DNA from: Wuchereria bancrofti
Lineage: Eukaryota; Nematoda; Chromadorea; Rhabditida; Onchocercidae
NCBI GenBank assembly: GCA_005281725.1
Contig: SSBO01000003.1
Coordinates: 8,664,479 to 8,728,478, forward strand
Direction of reading: 5' to 3'
DNA length: 64,000 nt
Each line of letters opens with the position of its first letter. Within the stretch, counting starts at the first letter, position 1. This document shows, piece after piece, positions 51,295 to 64,000 of this stretch. Under the pieces are notes generated by a model, which saw only the letters and a program-made list of their open reading frames with translations, was not told where the DNA came from and did not search any database. Both the position numbers and the translations under genes were made by a program.

Positions 51295-52209
51295 GAAAAA
51301 GATAAATAACAAACAAAATCATTCATTGATCTTTTTTTTTTGTTTAGTTTTTATTTTTCTCTCTATCATTTCTTTTATAAGTATTTTATCGATTCAATTT
51401 TTTTTTTTTTTTCAAATATTGTTTGATACGATATAATTTAATATCAATCGATGATCAACTCAATTCAATCAATCGATAAATCAATCGATTAGTCAATCAA
51501 TCAGTGATTCAGTCAATTAATATGATTCTTTAAATGATTTTTCTCATTAAATTAGTGTATTTTAAATGTTATTATGGACGATTTATGTATTTTGCTCCTT
51601 TTTTTTTTCTTTGTAATTTACATAAAGATATAAAAGAAAAATGGGTTCGTTTTTTTTTTTTTTTTGTTCCTAAATTTTAATTTAATTTTTAACTGAAATA
51701 TTCTGTACAAAAGTTTTAGTAATTGAATATATTTAACAGAATTGATATTCTTTTCAATTCATTCTCCTTGTACAATTGTGTTGATAGCAACAAAAAAAAG
51801 AGAAAGAAAGAAAGAAAGAAATTAAAAATTTATTTTAATTCATTACCAATTATTTATTAGTGGTTAAACTCCTTTTTTTTTGTCACTCAACGAATTTTAG
51901 TTTTAAAAAAATTTAGTCATTTTTCTTTATTGATCAAAAAAAATGATAACGCAAAATTATTTTTCATTTCTTTTTTTCTTCAATTTTTTGTTCTATCAAT
52001 TTATTTACCTTTCTCAACTTTTTTTAGTTTTTAATTTTCAATTTAAAACAAACTTTACACATTAAATTCATTGCATTTTTTTTTGAATTATCATTAATTG
52101 GTTGGATGAAAAGGTTGAACAAAACAAAAATAAAATCAGTTTTTTACGCCTAACACTGCAATGATATTATTTTTCTAGTCGTTTCAATAATATATTGGTG
52201 ATAATGTCT

Positions 52210-52361
52210 CATTAGCTACTATTATTGTGATTATTATTATTATCATTATTGATATCAATATTAATATTATATTATTATTATTAGTAATGTTATTATTATT
52301 ATTGTCATTATTATTATGATTATTATTATTATTATCATTATTGATATCAATATTAATATTA

Positions 52362-52396
<35 letters not shown>

Positions 52397-52475
52397 TCAC
52401 TATTGATATCAATATTAATACCATGTTATTATTGTTATCATTATTATTATTATTATTACTGTGATTAATTTATTT
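52210..52475. repeat. (ATT)n array with tandem gatatcaatattaata blocks
   Basis: Three copies of ttgatatcaatattaatatt-like sequence embedded in att triplets, spaced roughly 85-95 bp. The block contains the palindrome gatatc. Confidence 0.8.
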
Positions 52476-55224
52476 ATTAATTGTAAATATGTGAATTTAT
52501 TCAAAAATAAATTATCGCTTATGTCAAGTTAAAGCTTATAATTAGGATAAGTTCAGCTGCTAATATGTGTTTATGTTGGATTTCTATTAGATTTCCAATA
52601 TTTTATATTTTTATTAGGTTTCAAAATATTTTGCAGCATAATTAAAGCAGAAATATTACTTACTGTGGGAGAAAGATTGATTCTGAAATTTACTTTGAAA
52701 AGAATTAAATTCAAAGATAGTTTTTTTTTTTTTGCTTTAAAAACTTTGATTTTATCCTATTGAAAAGAATTTCATTTTTATTTCTTTTGCTATTACAATA
52801 GTAATACTAATAACAATAGCAATAATAACAATAATAATAAAAGTAATAATAATAATGATAATAATAATAATAATAAATGTAAAATCGAATAGTTATAATT
52901 AAAAACAATAATAATCATTCAACAATGTCTGTTCATTTCATTTAAAAATGTTGTAATTTTACCGCTTTAGTTTTTTTTTTCTTTTTTTTAATTATCGTTT
53001 TAAACTTTAATATATTATTTTAATGTAGTTTATTTGCTTTTTCTTTTTTTTCAAATTTGTTCTTTTTTTTTATATTTTTGCTTTTCGTAATAATTTCATG
53101 CCACAAAAATTGATGAGTCATATTTGTTGATTTTTTTTTTCTTTTTGTTTTACTTTCATTTTTATAAATTTAATTCTTTTTTTAATATTATAAAATACAT
53201 TATGCAGAAATTGTGTGATAATTTAGAAAAAATAAAGAAACTGTACAATAAGTTTTACTTTCATGTATAATTTGTTTTATTTTTCCTTCAAAATTTCGAA
53301 TAAATTATTCAAAGCAACTTTCTTTTTACATAACAATTCAATTCCTTTAATTGACATTTTTAAACAGAAAGAGAGAGAGAGAGAGAAAGAGAGAGGGAGA
53401 AAAATTATATTTGAAAAGTTCTGAGAAGATAATTTTGCTAATTAATTTTATCCAAAATGTTGCTGCTAGTCTTAAATTATTTTAGATCATTTTTATTCTG
53501 TTGTAATTTTCCTTTTTTTTAAATTATCATTTTTTACAGATAATTTGATTTAGAGTAGTTTTTTCTTATTTTTCACTACTTTTTTCATATTTTAATAATT
53601 TCTTCCATTTAAAATTGATTTAATTTTGATTATAATTCATAAAAAGCTATTTAGATCTATTCATTCAATTGAAATTGAAATTGACAATTGAAATTTACAA
53701 ATTAATGAAATGAATTAACATTCTTTATCAGTGCTTTTTTTCCTTTTCCTCTTTCAACAATTTTTTTTTAATGATAATTTCATTATTATTACTTTTCTTA
53801 TTATTATTTTTATTAATTACTATTACGATTATTGCAATATAATTACTCAAATTAATTTCAATTGTAAAATACTGTTTTTTCTTTTTTTAAATATACATAT
53901 GTATATAATTAATGATTTGATTTGCATCTGATGTGATTAGCTTTTGTTAGCAAATAAATATAAATACAAATATAAATAATTTCGATTCCTCAATTTAATT
54001 CACGGGTAATTAATAAAAACAAGAAATAAAATAAAGAAATTGTAAAAATTACAAAAATTTTAATCATTTTATTTTGATTATTCAGTGCTAAAAACACTAA
54101 AAGTAAAAATTTTCCAATCAAATTTTCATTTTACTCAAGATTTCTAAAATTTTACAATATTTTAATAATTTGTCTCGAATCATCGATGTATTTATGAAAA
54201 CAAAATTTCATTGTTATTTAATATTTCATTGTTTATGCAATAATTCAAAAACCGTTACAAATATATGCATAAATGTTTGAAAAATAAAAAAAAATTTCTG
54301 ATTTTACTAACATTTCAACAAATAAATAAATAAATAAACAAATAAATAAATATTATCATTTTTGCTTATTATTTGATTCTGAAATTCATTTTTTTTTTTC
54401 TCCTAATTTTTCAAATAACAGTTTATATGTGTGCTAATTACTACATACAGTCAAAATTTTCTTTTCTATTTATTCAAATTTCTTTTTTTACATTTCCAGA
54501 AAATTTGAAAAAATTCCATATAAACCACTGATTATAAGGATTTTAGTTTTTTCTTTTTTTTTTTCATTTTTGAATGTATTGTAAATTGTATTTTTGCAAT
54601 TTTCTGAACCAATTCCATTCGAATTAGCTTTAATTTTTGATTAAAATTTAAAGGAAACGTTGTGTATTGTTAAAATGCAAATAATTAAATTAAAAACATC
54701 GATTTGTATCTAAAATTGACGTTTAATTAGCAACAATTTAATTTTCAAAAAATGATAGCAAAAGAAAAATGAAACAAAATTAGGAAACGGTGAAAAAAAA
54801 AAAGAAAACAAATGCAAATAATTTCTTTATAAAGCTCAATTTTTTTTTATAAAGAAAGTACTATTCATACCTCTCTTTTTTTGAGTATTTCTTTTCTATT
54901 TTTTATTATTTCATCAGTTGTAATTGAATAAAATTATTAATCAATTTTATTATAAAAAGTTTATCCAATTGAAAAAAATGTTGCAAATTTGAACAATCTA
55001 AAAGCAAAAAATAAGAACGAAGAAAAAATGTTGTAGTTTGAATGGAAAAAAAAGTAAAAATATCAACTAGGAAATAAATAAGTTAATTATTCATTCTAAT
55101 TCATTAATTACTATCTTTGAAATTTCAAAAATTTCATTTCTAAAAATACCTTCTAAAAAATACTGTTTGTAAAATGTTTGTTTACATCGAAATATGGCAG
55201 AATATTTAATAAGGAAGATTATAA

Positions 55225-55470
55225 ATAATAGTAATAATCGATAGCAATGGTAATAATGATAATAGCATTAGCAATAATAATAATAATAGCATTAGCAATA
55301 ATAATAATAATAATAATAATATTGTTATGTTATTGTTACTACTGTCGGTATTGTAATTATAATGATTGTAATGATAATTGTAATCATTATAATGATTATG
55401 CAATTATGATGATTGTAATCATAATGATGTAATTATAATGATATGATGATGATAATAACGATAATATCAA
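55225..55470. repeat. (AAT)n/(ATG)n composite array
   Basis: aataat triplets with agcatt interruptions, changing to tgtaatgat and atgatgat words. Ile- and Leu-rich frames on both strands are artefacts. Confidence 0.8.
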
Positions 55471-55880
55471 TGATAACTATGGAACAATAAATGTTTATAC
55501 TTGGGTTCGTTTCAGTTCTTTTTATTCAATTTCACATATATATCATAAAATTAAAGTAAAATTTTTGTTAATAAATAAAAATCATTGGAGTGGAAGAAAA
55601 CTGCCTCTACCATTCATTATTTATATGATTAACTTTTAGACTTACTTTTTTCACGGTCCACTTTTTGTTGTTGCGTGTATATAATTTTTATTTCCATAAA
55701 TTATAAATTTCATTCCCATTTTAATTATTGTCATTATTATTATTATTACTTTTACTATTACTGTTATTATTATTATTACTGCCATTAATACTATTATTAC
55801 TACTTTTAACAAATATTACTTTTTTAAGGCTTTTAAATAATTAATTATCTATTGTAATATGTTTAATAATAATTTGTAGT

Positions 55881-56019
55881 AGTGAAAAACTGGCAGCTTT
55901 TGAAGAATTCATAAAAAAAAAACTCAATTTTAATTTAAAGATATCAATTTCACATGATGATTCATTATTGTATGATGATTCAAAGCAAACATTTGATTAC
56001 GTTTGTAATAAACAAACAG
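55881..56019 (+). CDS. Orphan coding-like exon, function unknown
   Basis: After an acceptor-like tttgtag (ending 55879) there is an open frame of 46 codons with protein-like composition: SEKLAAFEEFIKKKLNF, then HDDSLLYDDSKQTFDYVC. It ends AAACAG before GTGTTT, a usable donor in phase 1; the frame stays open to a TAA near 56144. There is no start codon in the first part, so it would be an internal or last exon. I do not recognise the family. It lies between kin-1 and the DB gene on the same strand. No partner exon was found with confidence; one weak candidate starts after ttcag at 57027. It could be a pseudogene fragment. Confidence 0.35.
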
Positions 56020-57650
56020 GTGTTTATTTCATGTTTAATTTAATGCAATTATATATTAGTAATCCAATGATTAAAATTGTATTCCATTATAAATTTAGGT
56101 ATTTCCAAAAAGACATATACATATATCGATTAGAAGTATTTTAAAAATAATTTAAATAATCTTTTTATTTCGATTAATTAATATTTCTAAATTGTATGAT
56201 TCATCTTTTAACAGATTTATTGTTTGCAAATTCTAATTTAAGTATTTTTTTTTCTTATTTCTATCAACATTGCAACTTTTAAATTATTCTTAATTAGATT
56301 ATAAATTAATGATTAAATTATTCTTAGTATAATTTATGTTCAATTGATAATAAAATATTGGGACATAATAAGAAGAAATAACATTTCATTAAATGATAAA
56401 ATATTGGGACATAATTAGTAATAAGAAGAAATAACATTTAATTGAAAAAAAAAATATATTTTCTTGTTGCCAATATAATTTCTTCTTATACGTAATCGAA
56501 TAATCAAATTTCCTAAATGATAATATCACTATTTAATATTATTAAAATTACATTGTTATTCAGTAATATTCGTTGTATACAATCATTTAAACATTATCAA
56601 ATATATATTTGTATATAATCATGTTATCGCTTAATCACACATGAAACATGAACGATGATTATTTAAGGATTATTCGTTTAACAAAATTTTAAATTAATTA
56701 CTCAAATTATCAATTTCATTTAAAACAAGACAAACAGTAATTTTGCTAATTTCAATATATCAATTTTAAAGATTATCAAATCTACATAATGAAATAAATA
56801 ACATTTTTTTAAAAAAAAAAGATGATGAATCAATTTCTGGATAAATAATTAACGATCAAAATTGCAATTAAATAATTTTTCTTTCCTGATTTCTATCATA
56901 AATATTGCAGTTCTCTACTTCATCCGATCCTTTCACCTATTAAAATGATTTTATCATTTTATCTATCCAATATAAAATTTCGTAAAATATTTTTATGAAA
57001 TGACCGAATTTCTAATTTCATTTCAGGCAAACAAACTGAATTCATATCATTTATCATTCAGTTGTAAAAATTCATTCATCCTTTTGTTTCTTCAATTTGT
57101 CAATTAATTATTTCATAACATTTGATTTCTCTCTTTCAATCTCATCGGATGAATAATTTAAATTATATCAAATTTAAAATCATCGTTTTCATTTTTCAAA
57201 TCTTTTTCATTTTTTTGCTTGAAACATAATTGACTATAAAATAAATTTAATTGAAATATAATTGATAGTGAATTTTTGTATGGAAAGGATTTCTAACATT
57301 ATTATAATTATTGCTCGTCTTACAATAATGAGTGGTAAAATTAATAGTGAAATTTCAACAGATTTATTGAAAATTAATAAATGTAAATTTTTTATTGAAA
57401 AAGAAAAAAAAATTTTTTTCTGCAATAAATTTCAATCAATTTCAATAAATTTCCGCATTATAAATAATTTAATAGTAATGCAATTCAATCATTTAATTTT
57501 AGTCATTTAATAGTAATACAAATTTGATCATTTAAATTCCACTTTTACCACTTTTTCCAGAATTTTTTTTTTAAACTTAAAATGTAGTAGATCCATATTA
57601 ATAAAAAATTATCAATTTCAAGTTAAATTTTCTTTGAACTTATTATTTTT
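56020..57650. other. Region upstream of the DB gene
   Basis: AT-rich. Contains a two-copy block at 56346-56439 (taaaatattgggacataat...). An 82-codon frame at 57262-57510 has no recognisable similarity and is rich in Ile/Asn/Lys/Phe; I do not call it a gene. Confidence 0.5.
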
Positions 57651-57658
57651 ATTTCCAG
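57651..57658 (+). promoter_or_regulatory. Likely spliced-leader trans-splice acceptor of the DB gene
   Basis: The sequence atttccag after a T-rich run ends seven bases before the ATG at 57666. No upstream coding exon in a matching frame was found. In nematodes such a 3' splice site just before the start codon usually receives a spliced leader. This is inference; it could be the acceptor of a 5' UTR intron. Confidence 0.45.
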
Positions 57659-57665
57659 GATTATT

Positions 57666-59400
57666 ATGCTATCACTGATAATTGTAATCATTTGTACATA
57701 TTGGTCATGTTCAAATGCCCAACAACAACAACAACACCAGGATAATATTAACTTTAACAATAATTATCCCATTGCGCAATTATTATCGCAAGAACAATCA
57801 AATAATAATATTAGCGCCACAATAAATATTTACCCAAAACATCATTCAATTATGAAAAGTAAACAAATTACCGAATTAAAAACTAGGATGCGTAATTTAC
57901 CGATATATTATCACAACAAACAACAACAACAACAACAGAATAAACAACAACAGAACAAAGAACAAATTTTAATGGAAATGTATGCTACACATTTGGTTGA
58001 TCAATCATCATCACCAAAACAGATCATTTCTCGGCAAACAGTGCCGTTATTGCAACAAAACCAACAACTGCAACAACAATTTCCGCTTAATGCGCAACAA
58101 CAACAACAATTTCCGCCTAATACGCAAGAACAACAACAACAATTTCCGCTTAATGCGCAACAACAACAACAATTTCCGCTTAATGCGCAACAACAACAAC
58201 AATTTCCGCCTAATACGCAAGAACAACAACAACAATTTCCGCCTAATACGCAAGAACAACAACAACAATTTCCGCCTAATACGCAAGAACAACAACAACA
58301 ATTTCCGCCTAATACGCAAGAACAACAACAACAATTTCCGCCTAATACGCAAGAACAACAACAACAATTTCCGCTTAATGTACAACAATATATTTCAACA
58401 AGCAATCAATCAGTTATCATTCAACCATCACCTAATTTTCAGAGTTTACCATTCGAAAATATCACTAATCAACAAATGCATCAACAATCATTAACTTCAA
58501 ATGTTATTGAATTGGATCAACTTTTTCCACTCTGGAATACCTATCAATCAATTATTACTGATCCATCGTTATCAAATGCTGAACAACGTTTAAAGAAATG
58601 TTGCTCTAGGCTAAATGAAGCAAATACAGAATGCAAGAAACATTTTTGTGGTTTTGATGCATTAGAACCTCGAACGGTTTCTATTTTCTAATATTAAAAA
58701 AAAAAAAACATATATTTTAATTAATTTGCTATAATCATAAATCTTTTTTTAAAAAAAAAAAAGTGAGGAAGGACGGTGATCAAGAATCAAGAATGAAATT
58801 TATTAATTCCTAACTATTTGAAATAACAAAAACAAAAAAAAAAAGAATTGAATTTTCTTCCATAATGAAAATAATAAAAATTAAAAAAAAATAAGATATA
58901 TATAATGAAATTTAATATTTAATTTTGTCTTTTGAAATCTTTTAAATTGCGCTTTCCTAACTTTATTTTTAATTACTGCTTAGATAAAATGAAATAAAAT
59001 AATAAAGAAAGAAACAATATTATTTTAAGGTACTCTATGAGCTAATAAATTGAGTGTAGTCATAAAAAAAAAGTAAATAAATAAGTAAATAAAATATTTA
59101 TAATAAATTCAAAGCAATAATGTTAGTATCATTTTTTAGATTCTCTTTTATTTATTAATTTGTCAATCACGTGGTCCAACAGTTGGTCAAATGTGGGATT
59201 GTGCTTCATCAAGACAAAATCATACAGATTGTTGTATCAGAAAAGGAGTTCGACCAGCATGTCAAATTTATTGTGAAACAACTAATGGAGTACCAACTGA
59301 TTACAGTAAATATTTGTTCTGCTTAAGTAATTTCCGTCAAATACGTGATTGTTTCCGTGAACATTTAGAAATGCATCATAATTTATACGGTGATTGGTAA
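57666..59400 (+). CDS. Secreted Gln-rich protein with C-terminal DB domain
   Basis: Two exons: 57666-58676 (337 codons, phase 0, donor GTTTCT) and 59140-59400 (86 codons plus TAA), giving 423 aa. Residues 1-18 form a signal peptide ([18 protein letters not shown]), followed at once by Gln-rich sequence. Residues about 139-239 are ten tandem units of [10 protein letters not shown] or [11 protein letters not shown]. Residues about 309-408 form a DB module: CC, TEC, HFC in exon 1, then DC, DCC, ACQIYC, LFC and DCF in exon 2, 12 cysteines in all. DB is a nematode-specific extracellular cysteine-rich domain of mostly unknown function. An in-frame stop at 58689 makes exon 1 look complete alone, but only splicing restores the domain. 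The role of the Gln-rich arm is unknown; no transmembrane segment follows the signal peptide. Confidence 0.9.
58080..58383 (+). repeat. Coding minisatellite, 30/33-bp units, in the DB gene
   Basis: Tandem units in frame encode [10 protein letters not shown] (30 bp) or [11 protein letters not shown] (33 bp). The order is L, P, L, L, then five P units, and a last degenerate FPLNV. The five consecutive P units are identical at the base level as printed, which suggests recent homogenisation. Long open frames in the other frames and on the minus strand here are shadows of this repeat. Confidence 0.95.
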
Positions 59401-60505
59401 TAAATTATTTGGTAAAAAATCATTTAAGAGAAATTACCTTTTTTTTTTGAAGAAATTTCAATGCTTTTTTTTTTCTCTTGACAAATAAATGAATTAATAA
59501 AAAATATTCTCAGTAAAATCATATTATTTATCTTTCTTCTTTTTTTTTATTTTGTATATTTCAACTAATTAATTCTAAAATATCTTCTAAAAAATTTCAT
59601 CACTATCTCAAATTTCTTCCATTTCTTTCTCATTGATTGTAATTACACATCAAAATACGGGTATACATTAATTAAAATTAATTATTTAATATTTAAACAG
59701 TATAAATAGATCATTCTATTTGATATTTTACAAAAATAAATCCTTTAATATCATGTTTCTTATATCTCTTCCTATCGCTAAGTGATATGGTTATTATCAT
59801 TTACACCCAATTTTAATTATTGTTATTAACAAATAGCTATTGATTGTCTTAGCATATTAATTTAACAACTAATGACAGTTTTGACTAGTGATTATACTTC
59901 TAAGTGATAAAAATTTCCAGTCTTATAATACATATAATGTTCCTTTTGTAAAATATATCATGATGATATTGTAAATAAAATAATTAATAACACTTTAATG
60001 ATAATCAACAACTGAAAGAAAGAAAAACGAAGGCACAAATAAAACAACAGAAATTGTAGATGACAAAAAATTAAGAAACTTTGACATCCAATTACAAAAA
60101 TTACATATATAGAAAAAAATTACCTGCTAATATACTACAAAATAATACAGGTACTGCAGACTACTTCAACAAAATCTAGCAGATTACTTTTTAAATTAAG
60201 AATAAGTTATGCAGTGGATTAAAAGACAAAAAGAAAGGGAAAGTCAACTTTTAATAAAAAAAATTCATCATTAGCTCTAGGCTACCCAATCTCAAAGCTT
60301 TACATTTGTATTAGTAAGTCCTCTAATACAAATGGATGGTAATTTTTTTACCTTTTTACCAAATTCATCCAATTTATGTGCTGATTAATCTGACTAATAG
60401 TCTGACTAATGCGCACTCTTACAAAACAAACCTCTTTTAAATGGTATGAATTTGGTGCTTATAATTATAAATTCATTTTCAGTATTGTTGACAAAATCAA
60501 TTAAC
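59401..60505. other. Gap between the convergent DB and nsun-4 genes
   Basis: Holds the 3' ends of both transcription units. No open frame of note and no repeat array. Confidence 0.7.
59484..59489 (+). terminator. Polyadenylation signal of the DB gene
   Basis: AATAAA about 85 bases after the TAA at 59398. It is the nearest canonical hexamer and lies in the gap between two convergent genes. Confidence 0.45.
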
Positions 60506-63878
<3,373 letters not shown>

Positions 63879-63879
63879 C

Positions 63880-63889
63880 CTGAAAATTC
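63880..63889 (-). promoter_or_regulatory. Likely trans-splice acceptor of the nsun-4-like gene
   Basis: On the minus strand, a T-rich stretch ending ttttcag lies one base before the ATG at 63878. No upstream coding exon can be seen before the window ends. The position so close to the start codon suggests a spliced-leader acceptor, but a cis 5' UTR intron is possible. Confidence 0.45.
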
Positions 63890-64000
63890 ACCATAAAACT
63901 TTACTAATTACTAATAATTTTGTTAATGAGATAATAATAATCATCCGGAAATTCAGAAACATTAAAGAAAAGATAACCGTTTAACTATTTTTGTAATTAT

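Larger units (their letters stand above)
51300..55870. other. Intergenic DNA between kin-1 and the orphan exon
   Basis: AT-rich with triplet arrays at 52210-52470, 52795-52875 and 55225-55460, and a GA tract at 53366-53400. No gene seen. Confidence 0.6.

Noticed and set aside
57262..57510. 82-codon frame upstream of the DB gene
   Set aside because: Ile/Asn/Lys/Phe-rich as expected from AT-rich DNA, with no family recognised and no link to the DB gene, which has its own signal peptide.
57982..58494. Long frames in other frames and on the minus strand over the DB gene repeat
   Set aside because: Asn-, Cys- or Leu-rich shadows of the CAA-rich coding minisatellite.

Overview
This is a strongly AT-rich animal window. 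It looks like a nematode, probably a parasitic one with long low-complexity introns. The evidence is a 12-cysteine DB domain protein (a nematode family), a cAMP-dependent protein kinase gene with several interchangeable first exons as known for C. elegans kin-1, polypyrimidine-AG acceptors right before start codons (consistent with spliced-leader trans-splicing), and abundant (TAA)n, (ATC)n and (GA)n arrays. I cannot name the species; a spirurid is only a guess.

Layout. Positions 1 to about 26,500 hold no gene I can support: AT-rich DNA, micro- and minisatellites, a few less AT-rich unexplained islands, and N gaps, three of which are bordered by perfect or near-perfect direct duplications that look like assembly artefacts. 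From 26,537 to 51,167 (+) lies a kin-1/PKA catalytic subunit gene. Its invariant core of seven exons (45,087-51,167) encodes the whole kinase fold. Upstream I find three candidate first exons (26,537; 34,751; 42,382). Each opens with ATG, ends with a T before a GTAAG donor, and is in the same phase as the common second exon, so each gives a different N-terminus on the same kinase. One of them is a very long open exon (464 codons) rich in Ser/Thr/Asn.

From 57,659 to 59,400 (+) is a two-exon gene for a secreted Gln-rich protein with a coding minisatellite and a C-terminal DB domain. From 60,506 to 63,879 (-) is a complete ten-exon NSUN4-type RNA m5C methyltransferase with a plausible mitochondrial presequence. 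These last two genes are convergent. Between kin-1 and the DB gene there is one orphan coding-like exon near 55,881.

The three recognised genes do not form a pathway. They cover cAMP signalling, a secreted nematode protein, and mitochondrial rRNA modification. The most interesting point is the 5' structure of the PKA gene: over 18 kb of first intron carries at least two further start exons, so the kinase core can be joined to N-termini of about 11, 21, or 154 to 464 residues.
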